Assembly (NCBI GenBank): GCA_013398175.1
Contig: VZRZ01002554.1
Location: forward strand, 700,743-764,742
Direction: 5' to 3'
Source: Climacteris rufus
Taxonomy: Eukaryota > Chordata > Aves > Passeriformes > Climacteridae
DNA: 64,000 nucleotides
Each line of letters starts with the position of its first letter. The stretch's first letter is position 1. Below the pieces are notes generated by a model, which saw nothing but the letters and a program-made list of their open reading frames with translations, searched no databases and was not told where the DNA came from. The position numbers were made by a program, and so were the translations under genes. This document shows, in pieces, positions 34,141 to 46,101 of the stretch.

Positions 34141-36270
34141 GATCGTATTCAGCTAGCCCCTGCTTGAACCTGGAGCAGAATGTATTACCAATCCACTATG
34201 CCAGGCATCCCACCAGAGGCATCCCGTTAGCATTGCTGTGGATGAGAAATGAAGGGGAGGTGCAAAGCAATTAAAGGTGACAGAGAAGGAAATACATTTC
34301 CCTTTCTGTCCAATCTAGGGAATTCAGTACTGCAGATAATTACTGAAATACTTTCAAAACAGGAGAGGCCATTCCTCTGCATTCAGATATAACCAGTGGT
34401 ATAAGGTACTGTCCCTAGTGGGACATGCTGTCATAGGGGAGGGAGTATACATTAATATCCACTATGCTTGGAAGGGAGTTTCCCCTCTCCTGCAGAGTTT
34501 GGCAGCGGATATTAGATTCCTTCTCCCTCATTTTGAGGTCCGGTAGTCCAAGCTTAGAGGAGCTGGACAGCCCTCTAAAAGGCTCCTTCTAGTCTGCAGT
34601 GAGTTTGAAAGCATTGTTCAGCTCACATTGAGACTGCTGGTGGGGCATGGGTGCATCCACAGCACCAGGAGCTGACCTCGTTCCCAGGGAGAGGAACAAC
34701 AGAGCAGCTGGGTCACTGAAGCCAAATACTGCAAAACTAAATTTGCTCTCATAGTCCTTACAGCACCCACACATTTGCATACACCCACCCTGAACCCAAA
34801 ACCCTGGAACTATTTTGGAAAAGAGCAAACAAACAAAAAAAAAGCAAACAAGCCTAGAAAATACAGCTTGCAACGTGTCAAAAACCAGGAAAGATCTGGC
34901 ATGTAATGTTTGTCTCATGTCCTTCCTATAGCAAGAAATGTTATGCAAAATGTTTCAGTCCTCTAAAGAAGTGGGCTGTGCTCTGTGCAGCATAGAAAGA
35001 CAACCCCTCCAGCCCCCTCATGATCCCCAAGCCTTCAGTGCTGGGATCAGCACAAGGAAGGATGCCAGAGAAAAAGTATGAGATTACCTCTCAGCAAAGC
35101 CCTTTGGCCTGAATCACTGACATCTTTGATTTAAACAGTAATTTAAAACACGCATGATGAGAAGTCAGGGAAGGGATCCAGGAAGGCCTGGGGTCCAGCC
35201 AACCTGGTGTATCTGCCAATTTGCTATTCAGAAGGTAGGTTTGCTAGGAAGGGGCAGGATCATGGCTGAAACCTGTCATTGCCTCAGCTATGCCACAAGA
35301 CCCTTATTCAGAAATGACCAGAGATTGCCTGGCTGTGCCAGCACTGCCTTGCTGGATGCTACAGCTCTGCTCTGCTGCTCAGCTGCTCCAAAGCAGTGTG
35401 TAGAAGGGGAAAATTCTCCCTCCATCTGATCTGAAAGCCCTGCTGATGTGTGCCCTGTGGGTTCCACTTTGGGTCACTAAACCAATGATTCAGTGATGAA
35501 GCTGGAGGGTGAGGAAGGCAGGCAGAGGCAGCAGGAAACTTCTGAAGGAACAGAAAAAATCTACATGAAGGGGAGAACAAAAGGAGCATACACACAAAGA
35601 ACATGTATCCCAGGCAGCTTTTTTCCACTCCTCTGTCTCTCCCAGACCAGAGACCAGTGGCTTTCCTGAGTGATGCTGCTGGCACTTGCCTTTTGACATG
35701 CAGGCACAAAAGAGAGTAGGGTAAATCCTTTCTTAACTGACATGCCCTAATTGCTTGATCTCAAAGGAAGAAGTATAAGGTTCTGCATAAAGGTCTCCCA
35801 GGTTGAACACTGCTGCAAAATTTGACACAGATTCATTGTCAGTGGGGGCCCAGATTTAGAAATATCAGTGGTTTCACTTTGGTGAAGGGAGAGGTGAGGT
35901 CTCATCCAGCTCTGAGTCCAGACTCTGTGGCTCTGGTCCACCGTGAGGACCACTGGTGGTTAATTGCATGTTAGGGTTAGATGCCAATAGGTTATTCTCA
36001 CACAAATTATCTTCTTTCCTGACAGGCAATTTCAGATTCTTCCCTGATACTGATTGTGTCACATTTCCTCTCCTGGGTCAGGTTCAGGTTGGAAACTCAT
36101 TTCTTGAAGAGGGCAGATAGGAGAAGTCTCTGACTTTGAATCAAATTCTGTACGATCATGACTCAATGATCATAAATCCTTAAAAATTTGAAACCTAGCA
36201 AGGGAATAAAGGAAGAAGCTCTGTGTCTCTTGGATCAAAGGGAGGAAAAAAAGACATGAAGGAGACAAAA
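34141..36270. other. no recognisable feature
   Basis: Ordinary sequence with scattered open frames of up to 119 codons on both strands, none recognisable. No RNA gene or dispersed repeat is supported. Confidence 0.5.
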
Positions 36271-36279
36271 GGTGCTGCA

Positions 36280-36560
36280 GGGTATGCGAAAATCAGAGCT
36301 ACCATACAGTTTGCTGAAGTCTGCCAAAATAGGGCTCTCCACAGCCATTCCATATCTACGCAGTACAGCGATGGGAGCAGTTTTAGATAAGATCAGGCCT
36401 AGAGAGAGCATGCCTGGCTCTGTTTCTTGCAGCAGAGCAATATGGAAACCCAGTGCTGGGAAACCGTTTTTCCATGCCAGTAAAGAGACAGGGGGTTGTG
36501 TGCAACCATTCAGGAGCCTCCGCTCCCACGCATCCTCCCGCTCACTGAAACAGTGCCAGG
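36280..36560. promoter_or_regulatory. CpG-retaining unique block, open on both strands
   Basis: Holds about eight CpGs (for example in TATGCGAAAA, TCTACGCAG, ACAGCGATG, AAACCGTTT and CCTCCGCTCCCACGCATCC), unusual in these CpG-poor surroundings. It is open for 116 codons on the plus strand (36272-36622) and 110 on the minus (36235-36567); neither predicted protein is recognisable and both frames exceed the block without clear splice sites. It could be a constrained regulatory element, an exon of a non-coding RNA or an old coding remnant. Confidence 0.22.
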
Positions 36561-38128
36561 ACATCAAAGTAGGAATTGATTTACATGCAGTAAGCCAAAA
36601 AAATAGACAAATAAATAAATAGATACAATAAATTACACCCTTTCTACCTTGGTCATCTAAAGAAAGAGGGAGGGACTGGAGTCAAATTCAGGAGGAAGTC
36701 ATCTGCAGGTGTGCAAAGCTGGGCATTGGGTGCTGACAGCTCTGGTAAACATGATATTTATTTCCTAGGAGAGAATTTCAAACTGCTCTTTGTGAGAGCT
36801 GTCACTCACTGTCTCCTGTTCTCAGTAGTGAAATCTCTCTGCTCCGAGCTCATTGGGGTCAGACAGAAGTGGAGGAGTCCAGCCTGAGTTTTCCTAGTGT
36901 TTTAGTTCTCATTTTGATGACTTTGTTCCTGAAAGAACACTGCAAAAAAGTAGCCCCTTGGCTGAGTGTAACCCACTGACAGTCATTTTGCTTCCCCATT
37001 TGCCGGTGCTGGTGGCAAGGCAGTTAGTTCCCAAGCATTTTGTCAAACATCCACCCAGCTGAGCAGGCTCTGGTCAGTGACAAATTGCCTGGGGAAAGAA
37101 TATAAGAAAGTTACAGTGTTAACCATTCTCTAGCTGGGACCTCCCAGTTCCTATTAATGAGTTTCTTAGAAGGCTGCCCTGTAGACCTTGGTGTTTAACA
37201 GGCACCAACCTCAGTGAATCAGCCTCTTCCTGCTTCTGGCATCCTCAGCATTCGGTGTCTGAAGAACTTCTCATGGGATATGTATATAATGTGAAAAAAT
37301 TCAAGCAGCTCCTTTAAGCTTTCCCAGACTGACCCTCCTAGCTGGGTTCTGGTCTCCCACAACTGTGTACCATTCCTTCCTCCTTTGTCATGTCCTCAGC
37401 TGCCCACACACCTGCAAAAATGCCGAGAACAGGTCTGTAATCCATGGTTTGTTCTCTTGAGTCCTCTCTCAATAAAATAAATGGAGATCTAGTGACTGCA
37501 TGAGCCCATCTACTCCTGGGAATTCAGGAGGGAGCACAGTGTTCAGAATTGCATGGGGACCCAAACACATGGCAGCTAAGGGTCTTTGCCTGCTCTCAAC
37601 CAGGTATTCAGCTGCCACTCTGTTCAAATGCAAACGCCCTTTTCCTACGTGCGCCATCAGCAGCAGAACTAAGCTATCCAAATGAACAGTTCTTTTTCAC
37701 TTTGTCACATAAATTTTTCAAGTGATGTCACAACAGACCTAAATTCATCTTTGCCCTGACACCAAACTCCCACAGAAGGTAATACAAGGTCTGGGGATGG
37801 AGAAGATTTAGGATCAGGATATTTCTATGTAGCACCTAATTCAGTTTAACACAATAACCAATAGTAAACTGCACCTGGGATAAAACTAAGGGTAGTTCTA
37901 GTTGCTTTAACACCTCTTGTGGGGTCCACACAAGCTTTTCTAGTCTTCAGAGAAAGAAGAAAAAATACTCTCTACTGTCTGTTCTTATGCCAGCATTTTC
38001 CTGCCTTCTCCCAGAGCAGCAGACTTGTTGCTCTTTAATCCCAGTGTAGATTAGGAGCTAAAGACCATAATTCCCACACCCAGGAATGTTCTAGAACTGT
38101 AGCAGATCAAAAGAATTATTTAAAAAGT
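36561..38128. other. no recognisable feature
   Basis: Ordinary sequence. The part 37500-37690 keeps a few CpGs and is mildly CNE-like (GCAAACGCCC, CTACGTGCGCC) but has no distinct motif cluster. No gene is supported. Confidence 0.45.
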
Positions 38129-38145
38129 AAAAAAAAAAAAAAAAA
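38129..38145. repeat. A17 homopolymer
   Basis: Seventeen A residues following AAAAAGT. A simple homopolymer. Confidence 0.9.
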
Positions 38146-38559
38146 TTTGGATACTAAAACTGGAGATAGAAACTATGTATTTAACAGAGACACACAGCTT
38201 CACAGCTTCATCTGCCTGTACCTTTCTTTGTCTCACCCTATTAGCTTGGTCCCTCTCTTTTCACTAATATCTCTTCCCCTCATCCTCCAGAGGCTGGTTT
38301 CTCTTTCCTTAAATTGCCTAAACTGCTGACATGGAGACAGTAAGTAAAGAACAAGTAAAGTATTTCCCACCTGTATGCAGCTGAAAATGGTGCACTCCAG
38401 TTTCAGACCCAAAGAAGAGACAGTGAGCCTGAAAGGGGATTTGTTTTTCTAACTCTCCTAGTAAGTCTAAGTAGAGATATTCCCTCTCTTTGAAAAACCC
38501 ACTTCTAATAAAAATAATTCATTCCACTGCTTAGTGAAACCTCAAAATGTCCAAATTTG

Positions 38560-38720
38560 CTGGAAGTGGGTTTCTGACCTTTCGACGTGAAAGATGAGCT
38601 GGCACCTTTCCCTGGGAAACCTTGCTTTCAGGCAAACAGTTTGACAAAGTCAACCTGTTCCCGCAGAACCTCTTCAATCTGGCCAGTGGTGTTTCCAGCC
38701 AAATCCCCCCTCCTGCCCCA
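38560..38720. promoter_or_regulatory. candidate conserved non-coding element
   Basis: A unique block with TTTCGACGTGAAAG (about 38580) and GTCAACCTGTTCCCGCAG (about 38649) that keeps CpGs and has no frame of note. Its composition changes sharply to C-rich and then ordinary sequence at the right. Regulatory role is inference only. Confidence 0.18.
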
Positions 38721-38924
38721 CTCCAGCCCTCTCTGTTACAGTCCGAGAAGAAAGCGTTAGTGAAACAGAAGGATCCCTTCTTGCTTTCAGAGTGGAAATG
38801 AAACCAACATTAGTCTATTTACAGAGGATCTTCATGTGAAGGCTCAGGCCAAGAGCAAATGCCAAACAGGCCTGGGGTTAGCCTTTCCAAACAGCAAAAA
38901 AACTATAAATGTGAATGTGGCCCT

Positions 38925-39032
38925 AAAAGAAAAAAAAGGAAAGAAAAAGAAAAGAAAAGAAAAAAAAAGACAGAGAGAGAAAGTAAAGAAGTAAAGAAGG
39001 CAGATTAAAAAAAAAAAAAAAAAAAAAAAAAA
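38925..39032. repeat. purine-only-like tract ending in A26
   Basis: An almost uninterrupted plus-strand purine tract made of AAAAG and GAGA words (38928-38999), then A26 at 39007-39032 after a short CAGATT break. Such strand-asymmetric tracts arise by slippage and can adopt unusual structures; no LINE or retrocopy is seen upstream. Confidence 0.92.
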
Positions 39033-39039
39033 GCCAGGT

Positions 39040-39350
39040 GCTATTTCAGCAGAGTTCCCGACTCAGCAGTTTTCTTTCAAAGCTTTCCAGTCCCACTGTT
39101 TGCTGAGTTGCTCCAGGCTCAGCTGCAAGGCAGGCCAGAAAGTACGTGTATGGGCCATTATTGCTGGGCTGGCTCGGTGTGGCTTCTAACCATGTGTGGA
39201 TGCTGTTGCATTGTCTGAGCCTCCTGGCAGGCTCCCAAGGGGGCTTCTTGTTTGCACTGCCACATCTGTTTGAAATTCTGGCACATCTCAGCCTGAGAAA
39301 TATGGTTTGTGGTGTCATAGCAACCACTTTTTCTTGATCTGACAGGCAAG
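39040..39350. promoter_or_regulatory. candidate conserved non-coding element with an RFX-like half site
   Basis: A unique, non-AT-biased block. It contains GTCATAGCAAC (39314-39324), whose AGCAAC half fits the RFX/X-box half site, and a rich E-box/CAGCTG-type content (CTCAGCTGCAAGG near 39119). Open frames on both strands (102 codons minus) are unrecognisable. Functional reading is inference. Confidence 0.2.
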
Positions 39351-40597
39351 GCAAAGTTATGGAGGCCTGGAAGTGCTTCTTGCAGATCTGAGTGCAATGG
39401 ATAGAAAGCTCCTGAGACTACTGATCACACATATAACCTGTGGTGGGTTTTTTTCTTCCCTAGTTTGCTATCTTGCATCCCACTGTGCCTTAAATCACAG
39501 TACTTGTGGCAGTGGGTTAGTTCAGAAGATTGAATGAAACCATCAAACCTATTCTTGGAAACTTCAAAGATGTCCAGCGTGGGCCTCTGTTGCCCAGCTG
39601 CAAAAGGCAAAGACATCATTGGTCCCCACACCAAAACCATTTTGGTGCTAGGGGATATGGGGCAGAAATTTGCCTTTCTGTTCCCATGGTAAGAACATTA
39701 AGCTGCCTAAGGGAGGCTTGCTGAGCATGTCTGTCCTTTTTCCTGAGGAGGGGTGTGTAGTGGCAGGTGTTGTGTGTGTGCTTCTGAAGCAACCCTTTCA
39801 TGGCCCAATATGGACAGAGCCATCAACTTTGTCCTCGACTATCCTCACTGGAGTCTGTGGGGAAGGAAAGATCTTGAAGCTCTGACCAGAAGATAGAAGG
39901 GAAATTTAGTTAATCACTACCACTGTTAATGAGTCAAAGAATTCTCTACCTTTGGGCTGGGCAGTGTTGCTAATTAGCATGCAGTCATCAGTATAAAATG
40001 TGTTTGCTGGGTCTCCCAGTGGAAGTCATGGAAATTTGTCCTTTCTTGGTTGCTCTATGCCCAGTGCCATCTAAGGATGGCCAGGGAGCAGAGGTCTCCT
40101 GCCAGTGCTCCCTCCTGTGACACTGCTATCCTGCGGTGTCAGCAGTAATGTAAACGTTTGGCAAAGACAAAGGGAATAAAGCCACCTGAATCTTTTCCCC
40201 CTGGAAAAGAGCCTGGCAGGAACCACAGGAATGTTCCTCGAAGCAAACGGTACCAGAGAAACTGAAAAGGATGAAATCTTTAACACCAGTGCCTGGCTTT
40301 GGGCTTGAGTCTCTGCTGAAAAGGTTTTGTATGGAGGGATGAAAGGAGAGCTGAGCCCCAGGGAGAGCCATCTCTGAATGCAGGTACTGTTGGGATGGGT
40401 GGGTGAGCAATCTCCCTCCAGGGAAGCACTTTGCCTTCCTGAAGAGACCAGCTTCCAGGTGTGACTTTCTTCCATGCTTCTGCTAGTGTACAAATGATGG
40501 CTGAGTGGTATGGATTTGAACAGTAGTAGGCTGAGCTGAAAGCAGAGCATTTGTTGTATAACTTAAAAATAGGTCAGAGACAGGTTATCCCCAAGAA
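39351..40597. other. no recognisable feature
   Basis: Contains the longest open frame of the window, 159 codons on the minus strand (40071-40550), with a second frame overlapping it. Its protein is Ser/Leu/Pro-rich, lacks domain motifs and matches nothing I know; I regard it as chance. Confidence 0.45.
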
Positions 40598-40909
40598 ATG
40601 GACTTGGCTTTGCAAACAGCATTGAGTATTTGCAGGGCTGTTAAAAACTTGTGCTTCCCCGAAGAAAAGCATCAACAAGCAGGGGAAGAATGGCAGTGGA
40701 TCCAATTAAAAACACACGGCAAGGCAAAAACGAGAGAAAAAAGAAAACAGATTTTTTCAAAACGCCTTAAAAATATACAGTGGAAGAATCCAGACTTGTT
40801 TGCCATAAACGAGGAGGCAATCACGGTTCAACACAGGTGTCCAGGCCCGGAGGGAAGGCAGGAGAGAGGGCAGCCAGGCAGCAAAGAGAATAATTACAGA
40901 CTCCATTGA
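40598..40909 (+). promoter_or_regulatory. CpG-retaining block with a basic 103-codon frame, CNE-like
   Basis: The block keeps several CpGs (CACACGGCAAG, AAAACGAGAG, AAAACGCC, AAACGAGG, CACGGTTC) and looks unlike its flanks. It is open on the plus strand for 103 codons; the middle of the predicted protein is strongly Lys/Arg-rich (KTREKRKQIFSKRLKNIQWK). I recognise no domain, there is no evident Kozak context or splice framework, and the basic run may simply reflect A-rich DNA. I favour a constrained non-coding element or non-coding RNA exon over a protein gene. Confidence 0.22.
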
Positions 40910-41029
40910 GGGTACCGGCACTTATTTTGGGGTATGAGTCCAACTTTGCTATGAGGATTCCATTTGGAGGCATGCCACGGAGGAAACTCTGAGGAAATAT
41001 TGACTATCCCTACCCACAAGGGTGGGAGG

Positions 41030-41112
41030 AGGTGGAGTCTCTTCCCAGCTCTGACATCAACCTGTGAAGTAGAGCATACCCTGCTAAGCCCATGCCTCAG
41101 TTTCCCCACCAA
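41030..41112 (+). mobile_element. MIR-like SINE fragment (plus strand)
   Basis: CTCTTCCCAGCTCTGACATCAACCTGTG followed by GCTAAGCCCATGCCTCAGTTTCCCCACC tracks the MIR core and 3' end ('ttcccagctctgcca...acctgctgtg', 'tgcctcagtttcccc'). A small deletion or divergence lies between. The match at GCCTCAGTTTCCCC is the most distinctive part. Confidence 0.6.
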
Positions 41113-42085
41113 GATTCTCCCTGACAGTAAGCTCCTGGAAATCTTGTCACATATTCTGAGAGCTCTGTAGAGAGAGCAAACATAAAATTGGGAAAGATAG
41201 ATTTTTGAATATGCTAAAGTAGCTAACTAGTGTTCTGATCTTCATGAAATTCCTTGTCTGAGAGGCAGCACCCTCTGACTAAATCACCCCAAAGACCTCA
41301 TAAAGGTCCCACACATTCAGTCAAGGATACAAATGTTCTCATTAAGGAGTGATGGCTGCACACATTTGTTTAAAAAATGCCAAAGCACCGCAAAACTAAG
41401 TCCAAGCCAAATCATTCTCCAATGACTTAACACAACACAGACCCAACAAATTATATGGAGTGAGTTGTTAGCTTTCCCTCCTTTTCCTTCTGTTTTATGT
41501 CATGCTTTCCTATCAAAATGCTCTTTCAGACTCAAGTGATAGCAAGACCTCCTGATGTCTTGGTATCTCTGATACCAAACATCCATACCAAGCTGAAGCA
41601 TTACCATAACATACCCCTTGAGCTTGGCTAGGGCTTCTCTAAGTTCTTCCTCCCCCTACCAAGGGTTTCAATGAAATTGGGTGAACCCTAGGTTACTTAG
41701 GTAGGGTTTGTGTCTGGGAAAGTCCAGTCTAATGAGAAGTCTGCTGCTGAGAGGCAGGGTCCCACCTCTGCCTTTGAGATGGCTTACACAAGGTCTGGAA
41801 TTGTCTTAAGTGAAGAAAATTAAGATGACATGGTCATTGTTCTGTGAACAAATACAGCAATAGCTGTGAGATGAGAGTTAGAAATGGGTAAGTCTTGACT
41901 GAGATCTCCCAGACAGCATGAGATAGAAAAAATCTTAGTCCTCCGTGCTCTGATGCATGAAGACATGAATGCAGAGAAAGTGGAGGAAGAAGAGGATTTT
42001 ACAGGAGAAAAAAATCTTGCCCATCTCTTAGTTCAGTGGATGCAATAAAAGACTTGCTTAACTTTTTGTTAGCTGTTTGTGATGT
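41113..42085. other. no recognisable feature
   Basis: Ordinary AT-leaning sequence, no frame above chance, no repeat recognised. Confidence 0.5.
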
Positions 42086-42089
42086 GGAG

Positions 42090-42340
42090 AATGCCATCTG
42101 AACCAGTGTCTCCAGCCACATTTAGGGAGAAGAAATGCACACTTTCAGATAGAATTCAGCTGTATGTATGTAGACAGTTACTGTTGGATGTGGTGATTCA
42201 TGCCCGGGTCTCTGCTGACTCCACTGATTACATCTGCAATGTAATGTACAATCTCCACAATGGGCTGCAGAGAAAACTTAAGGTGATTAATTGAGACGGG
42301 CTTGTCAGTATCACGTCAGATGTACTGCATCCAAATTCTG
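42090..42340. promoter_or_regulatory. candidate conserved non-coding element
   Basis: Unique block with CTGATTACATCTGCAATGTAATG (about 42223) and AAGGTGATTAATTGAGACGGG (about 42281), then TATCACGTCAGATG with a CRE-like ACGTCA (about 42309). Homeodomain cores and a CREB/AP-1-like word fall within about 100 bases. Inference from motifs only. Confidence 0.2.
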
Positions 42341-42909
42341 CCAGTGCTTGGGCTGTGAGCCAGTGCCATCCCACCACCAGCTGGGATGAGCTGTGGGCCA
42401 GAACTGTGATGGAGCTGTAGTATGCTCTGCACTGTAACCAGGGCAGAGCTGCAGCAAGAATGGAGGGAGAGGGGTGGCCCAAAAAAGGACGTAGATGTGA
42501 CTCAGGCCTCTGCCTGCCAGGGCTGTTGTCAGAGAGGAGTTTCAATACTGAATCAAAAGGAATTTTGGGGGGTTGCATGTAGCTCAGGGTAGGGCAGTGC
42601 TCTGGACGAGCTGTGAATGAAAGGGGAATCAGGCTACTTATGCCTTAGGGATTAGGTGCCTTGCAAATGAGCTGGTTAAGATAATTTTTCTTCTGAATTT
42701 ACCTGACATCAGCCACTCTCAAGATACTTGCAAGGTACTTGGCTAGAAAAAGTACAGGTGTGTTCCAGTGCAGCTGTGTCTATACTGCTCAGTTAGGGGC
42801 TTGGAAGAGTTATTGCCTCTTCCAAGAAGAAAGCTGTTTTCTTTCTGGGATTGGAGAGATTGAGGAGGGGTTTGACCTAGAGGGCTTGTATGGTCTAAGC
42901 TGAGCTGGG
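42341..42909. other. no recognisable feature
   Basis: Ordinary sequence; open minus-strand frame of 116 codons (42228-42578) is unrecognisable. Confidence 0.5.
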
Positions 42910-43012
42910 AGACAGCAGTGTTGTGGGTTTTCCAAGATCCTGACTCAGCTTTTGACCTTTGGCAAGTCATTGACCTGAGTCAGAGCAGCTGGAAAGTTGA
43001 ATAAAACTTAAT
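42910..43012 (+). mobile_element. MIR-like SINE fragment (plus strand)
   Basis: TGTTGTGGGTTTTCC, CCTGACTCAGCTTTTGACC, TTTGGCAAGTCATTGACCT and CAGCTGGAAAGTTGAATAA occur in the order and spacing of a MIR from core to 3' end ('gggttc', 'ctgactcagc', 'ttgggcaagtcacttaacct', 'ctgtaaaatggg'). Diverged, as expected for its age. Confidence 0.6.
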
Positions 43013-44214
43013 CTGACAGGAAAAGTAAAGATGCTGCATTGAGCTAAGCTGTCAGCCTTCTGTATTTGGGCAAATTTTTGTTCAAAGATACAAATAGCCT
43101 GAACTGCCATGCGTTCCTCCGGGATTTTGTGTGACTTTAGACCATGCCTTCTGTTCCTGCTCTGGAATAATATAAGGAAGAACTGGCAGATGAAATGAAC
43201 TGTGATTAGCCCTGTTATCAAGATAGACACAATTCAATAAATCAGAAATCTTGATGGATTTGCTTTTTAACTATCCAGGTAGGATTTCTCATGGGAAGGT
43301 AGAAATTCTAAAGAAGAGTCGCAAAAAAATAATTTAATCTAATTTCTTTTAATTAAGTTTTAGAAAGAAGTGTTCTATTGAGAAGGGATTGGTCTGGAGA
43401 AAGAAGTAGTGGGAATAAAGCAAGTGTAGGGATTCCATGCCTGGTGTTATTGCTGATTTCTTATATGGACTGGGGCAGGATGCCCAGTTTCTTCTCCTTC
43501 CCATACTCCAGCTGTAAAACAAGGCAACTGTATTTGCATGGAAAAGTTTTGAGACTGTCCATTCCCGTACACATTGCACTATAATCCAACTAATCCATGA
43601 AGTCAAATCATATGGATGCTCTCAGGTTATTGTAAAGGGAATCAAAAGCTCTAGAGATCTCTGAATGAAGGATAAGAATTTCCTCTCTTCTAATTTTTCT
43701 TCTCTCAAGCACTGTGCAAGCAAAAATGAAAACCTGGCCCTCCGACAACTAAATTTCCCCCACTGTTTTCCAGCTTCAAGTGAGGGTTTACATCAGCTGG
43801 TTTTTAATTCACTCTCTTGCCTTGGATTAAACAGGAATGTTAAGAACAGAGAGACATCTGTGTACATCACTAAACAATGTGGTCTTGAACACTGCTGAGT
43901 TCTCCTTTCTGGCTGCTCCTCACATCAAGTCCAGTGGTGTTAAAAGCAAGAAGTTATGTTTGTCTGAAAGCCAAGACAACTCTCAATTTGTGTTGATCGT
44001 CCACACGGCTGTAGAATGGGACTCTCAGTTGTTCAACTGCACTGTACTGAACAGTAAAGGCATAGTGTTTCCAATTAAGAGGTCTGATAGTAAAAGAAGA
44101 TTTATGGAAAAGATGGTAGATTAACAGAAAAATGATGGTCCAAGAATTTTGAGGGCACTGAGTCAGAGAGACAGATAACTGCAGGCTCCCTCGGGTTCAC
44201 CAGGTCCCCTTACC
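43013..44214. other. no recognisable feature
   Basis: Ordinary AT-rich sequence with short open frames of up to 95 codons (plus, 43837-44124), none recognisable. Confidence 0.5.
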
Positions 44215-44370
44215 ACATGGCATTCATTAGGAAGCCCTGAAAGCAAGTGTTTGGCCCATAAATGTGTGACTGCCTTTCCTTATTCACTGACCCTTTAAAC
44301 AATTAACAGCACTCTATATCTTCCCTGCAGCAGAAGCAATTCTCAGACATTGAAGCATTTCCATTGCAAA
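44215..44370. promoter_or_regulatory. candidate conserved non-coding element
   Basis: Unique block with GGCATTCATTAGGAAGC (about 44219), GGCCCATAAATGTGTGAC, CCCTTTAAACAATTAACAGC (about 44291) and TCCATTGCAAAACAC. SOX-like ACAAT and homeodomain-like ATTA words lie together. Inference from motifs only. Confidence 0.2.
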
Positions 44371-46078
44371 ACACAGCTTGGGATTCTGGACTCGGTTATT
44401 TGTTTGGAAGATGTAGACAAAATGAAAGTGTAGCAAACTCATACCAGATTGGATCCACTTCAGAAGCTGCCAAACAGCTGCCAGTGCTGTTGGGTCAGAA
44501 GAGCTTGCCAGGCTGTTCCCTGGGGCAGGGGGTAGGTTTTAATGGGGGAACCTGGGATCTGGAGATGAACTATACAGCTATCCTGGAACAGAATATGCTG
44601 TCTACTGCATTTTCCCACCCACAAGTATATAAACATGCCCCCTACCCCCCTTTCCAGGCTGAAGTGCAGCTGATCTAGAGCAAATCCACAGAAAAAAAAT
44701 GCCACTGGGCAATTAGCAGTTGCTGCAGTGTCACTTCAGACAAAAGAATACACGCAAGTTAGGGACTTAGGGAAGAACAAGAGAAAAAAGAACAGAAAAA
44801 AAGATCTGTGGGATGCCATGTAGTTCAGTGCCCTCCTAAAGACCCTGTTCTTAACCTGAAAGGGTTACCCCTTTCACTCCCACTTTGCTTAGAAACATTG
44901 GAGAATGACTGGAAACTGCTGCTTTGTAGTCTGGAAAGGAGGAAGGTCTTACTAGCCTAGGTGAACAGGCAAACTGACTCACTTAAAGAGCAAGGTGGAT
45001 GTTAACTGTCAGAGTAAACTTTTTGAAAGCACGTGAGATGTCCAGTCAGTTGGGAGTCTTTACCTATAGCATGGGACTTTTCTTTTGCTTCTGTCTTGGT
45101 AAAAAAAAAAAAAAACAACAAAAATATGAAGTATATCTAGGGAGATCTGTAGCTCAGACAGTTTGGCACCTTTCACCAGCTTGAAATGAGTTAAAAAAGA
45201 AAGAAGAAAACAAACAATTTGAATGGGATATTGAGGTTCAAAACTCTTTAGAAAGATAAAAAAAAAAAAGAGAGGTTCTTTATTTACTGGATTTAGATCT
45301 GAAAGGATTTTTGTTTCATTTTTAATGCATACAAAAGACAGGGAAATATCTTCCTCTCTTTAGGGACTTATGAGACCTCACCTTGTAAATCTGTCCATTC
45401 GGAAAGGTACAAACTCTTCCATATGTCTTTAGTAACATATGTCTTCAGCTTCCCCTGATCTCACATTTGTGTGAAAGGGAGCTCTCCCTCTGTTATCAGA
45501 GATTAAGCAGAGACAACAGAAAAGAAATCTAACAAAAGTGAGATTAAGTTGGTAAATTACAGTGCAAAGGGTTTTGGAAAGAACTTCCTCTGGGGCTGCT
45601 TGAAATTTTCCATCAGAATATTTTTCAGTGGAAAATTGCCTTTGAAAAGAAGCAAAGTTGTTTTGTGTTATGACCAATCTCTCAGCAAGGCTTCAGAGTG
45701 TGGCAGGAGGCCTGGAGATTCAGCTGGGAAATCTTTGGACAGTGTCTCCTAGAGGCTGTCACCACTGAGCTTTATGACCCCATTTTGCTCCAGTGCTGGG
45801 CCTGCCATGTGAAGTGCAGTTCTCACAAAGCACCATGGTGACATGACTTCCATGGTGCATGGCATTGTCTCAGCAAGAGAGGGGACCATGCCACACCATG
45901 TGGCAGATGTGGGCCAGCCAGGAATGTCAGCTCACAGGGAATGACAGAGACACAAAGCATACCAGCTACAGCTCCCAGGGGCGAGCATTTCTGAACTGAA
46001 ATGGAGGGCTTTTGGCCAAAGATTTTCATTGTTTGGTGAAATCTCAACATTTTCCATGGGAAAAGAAAACAAAAACAC
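44371..46078. other. A-rich runs and unrecognised sequence
   Basis: Includes A15 (45101-45115) and A12 (45258-45269). Short frames only. No gene or dispersed repeat is recognised. Confidence 0.5.
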
Positions 46079-46101
46079 AATAATATTAATAATAATAATA
46101 A
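46079..46101. repeat. (AAT)n microsatellite
   Basis: About seven AAT-type units with one early interruption. A minus-strand frame crossing it reads as a poly-Leu run and is an artefact. Confidence 0.88.

Noticed and set aside
40071..40550. Longest open frame, 159 codons on the minus strand
   Set aside because: Low-information Ser/Leu/Pro-rich product, overlapping frames, no domain, no splice context; length is within chance for 64 kb.
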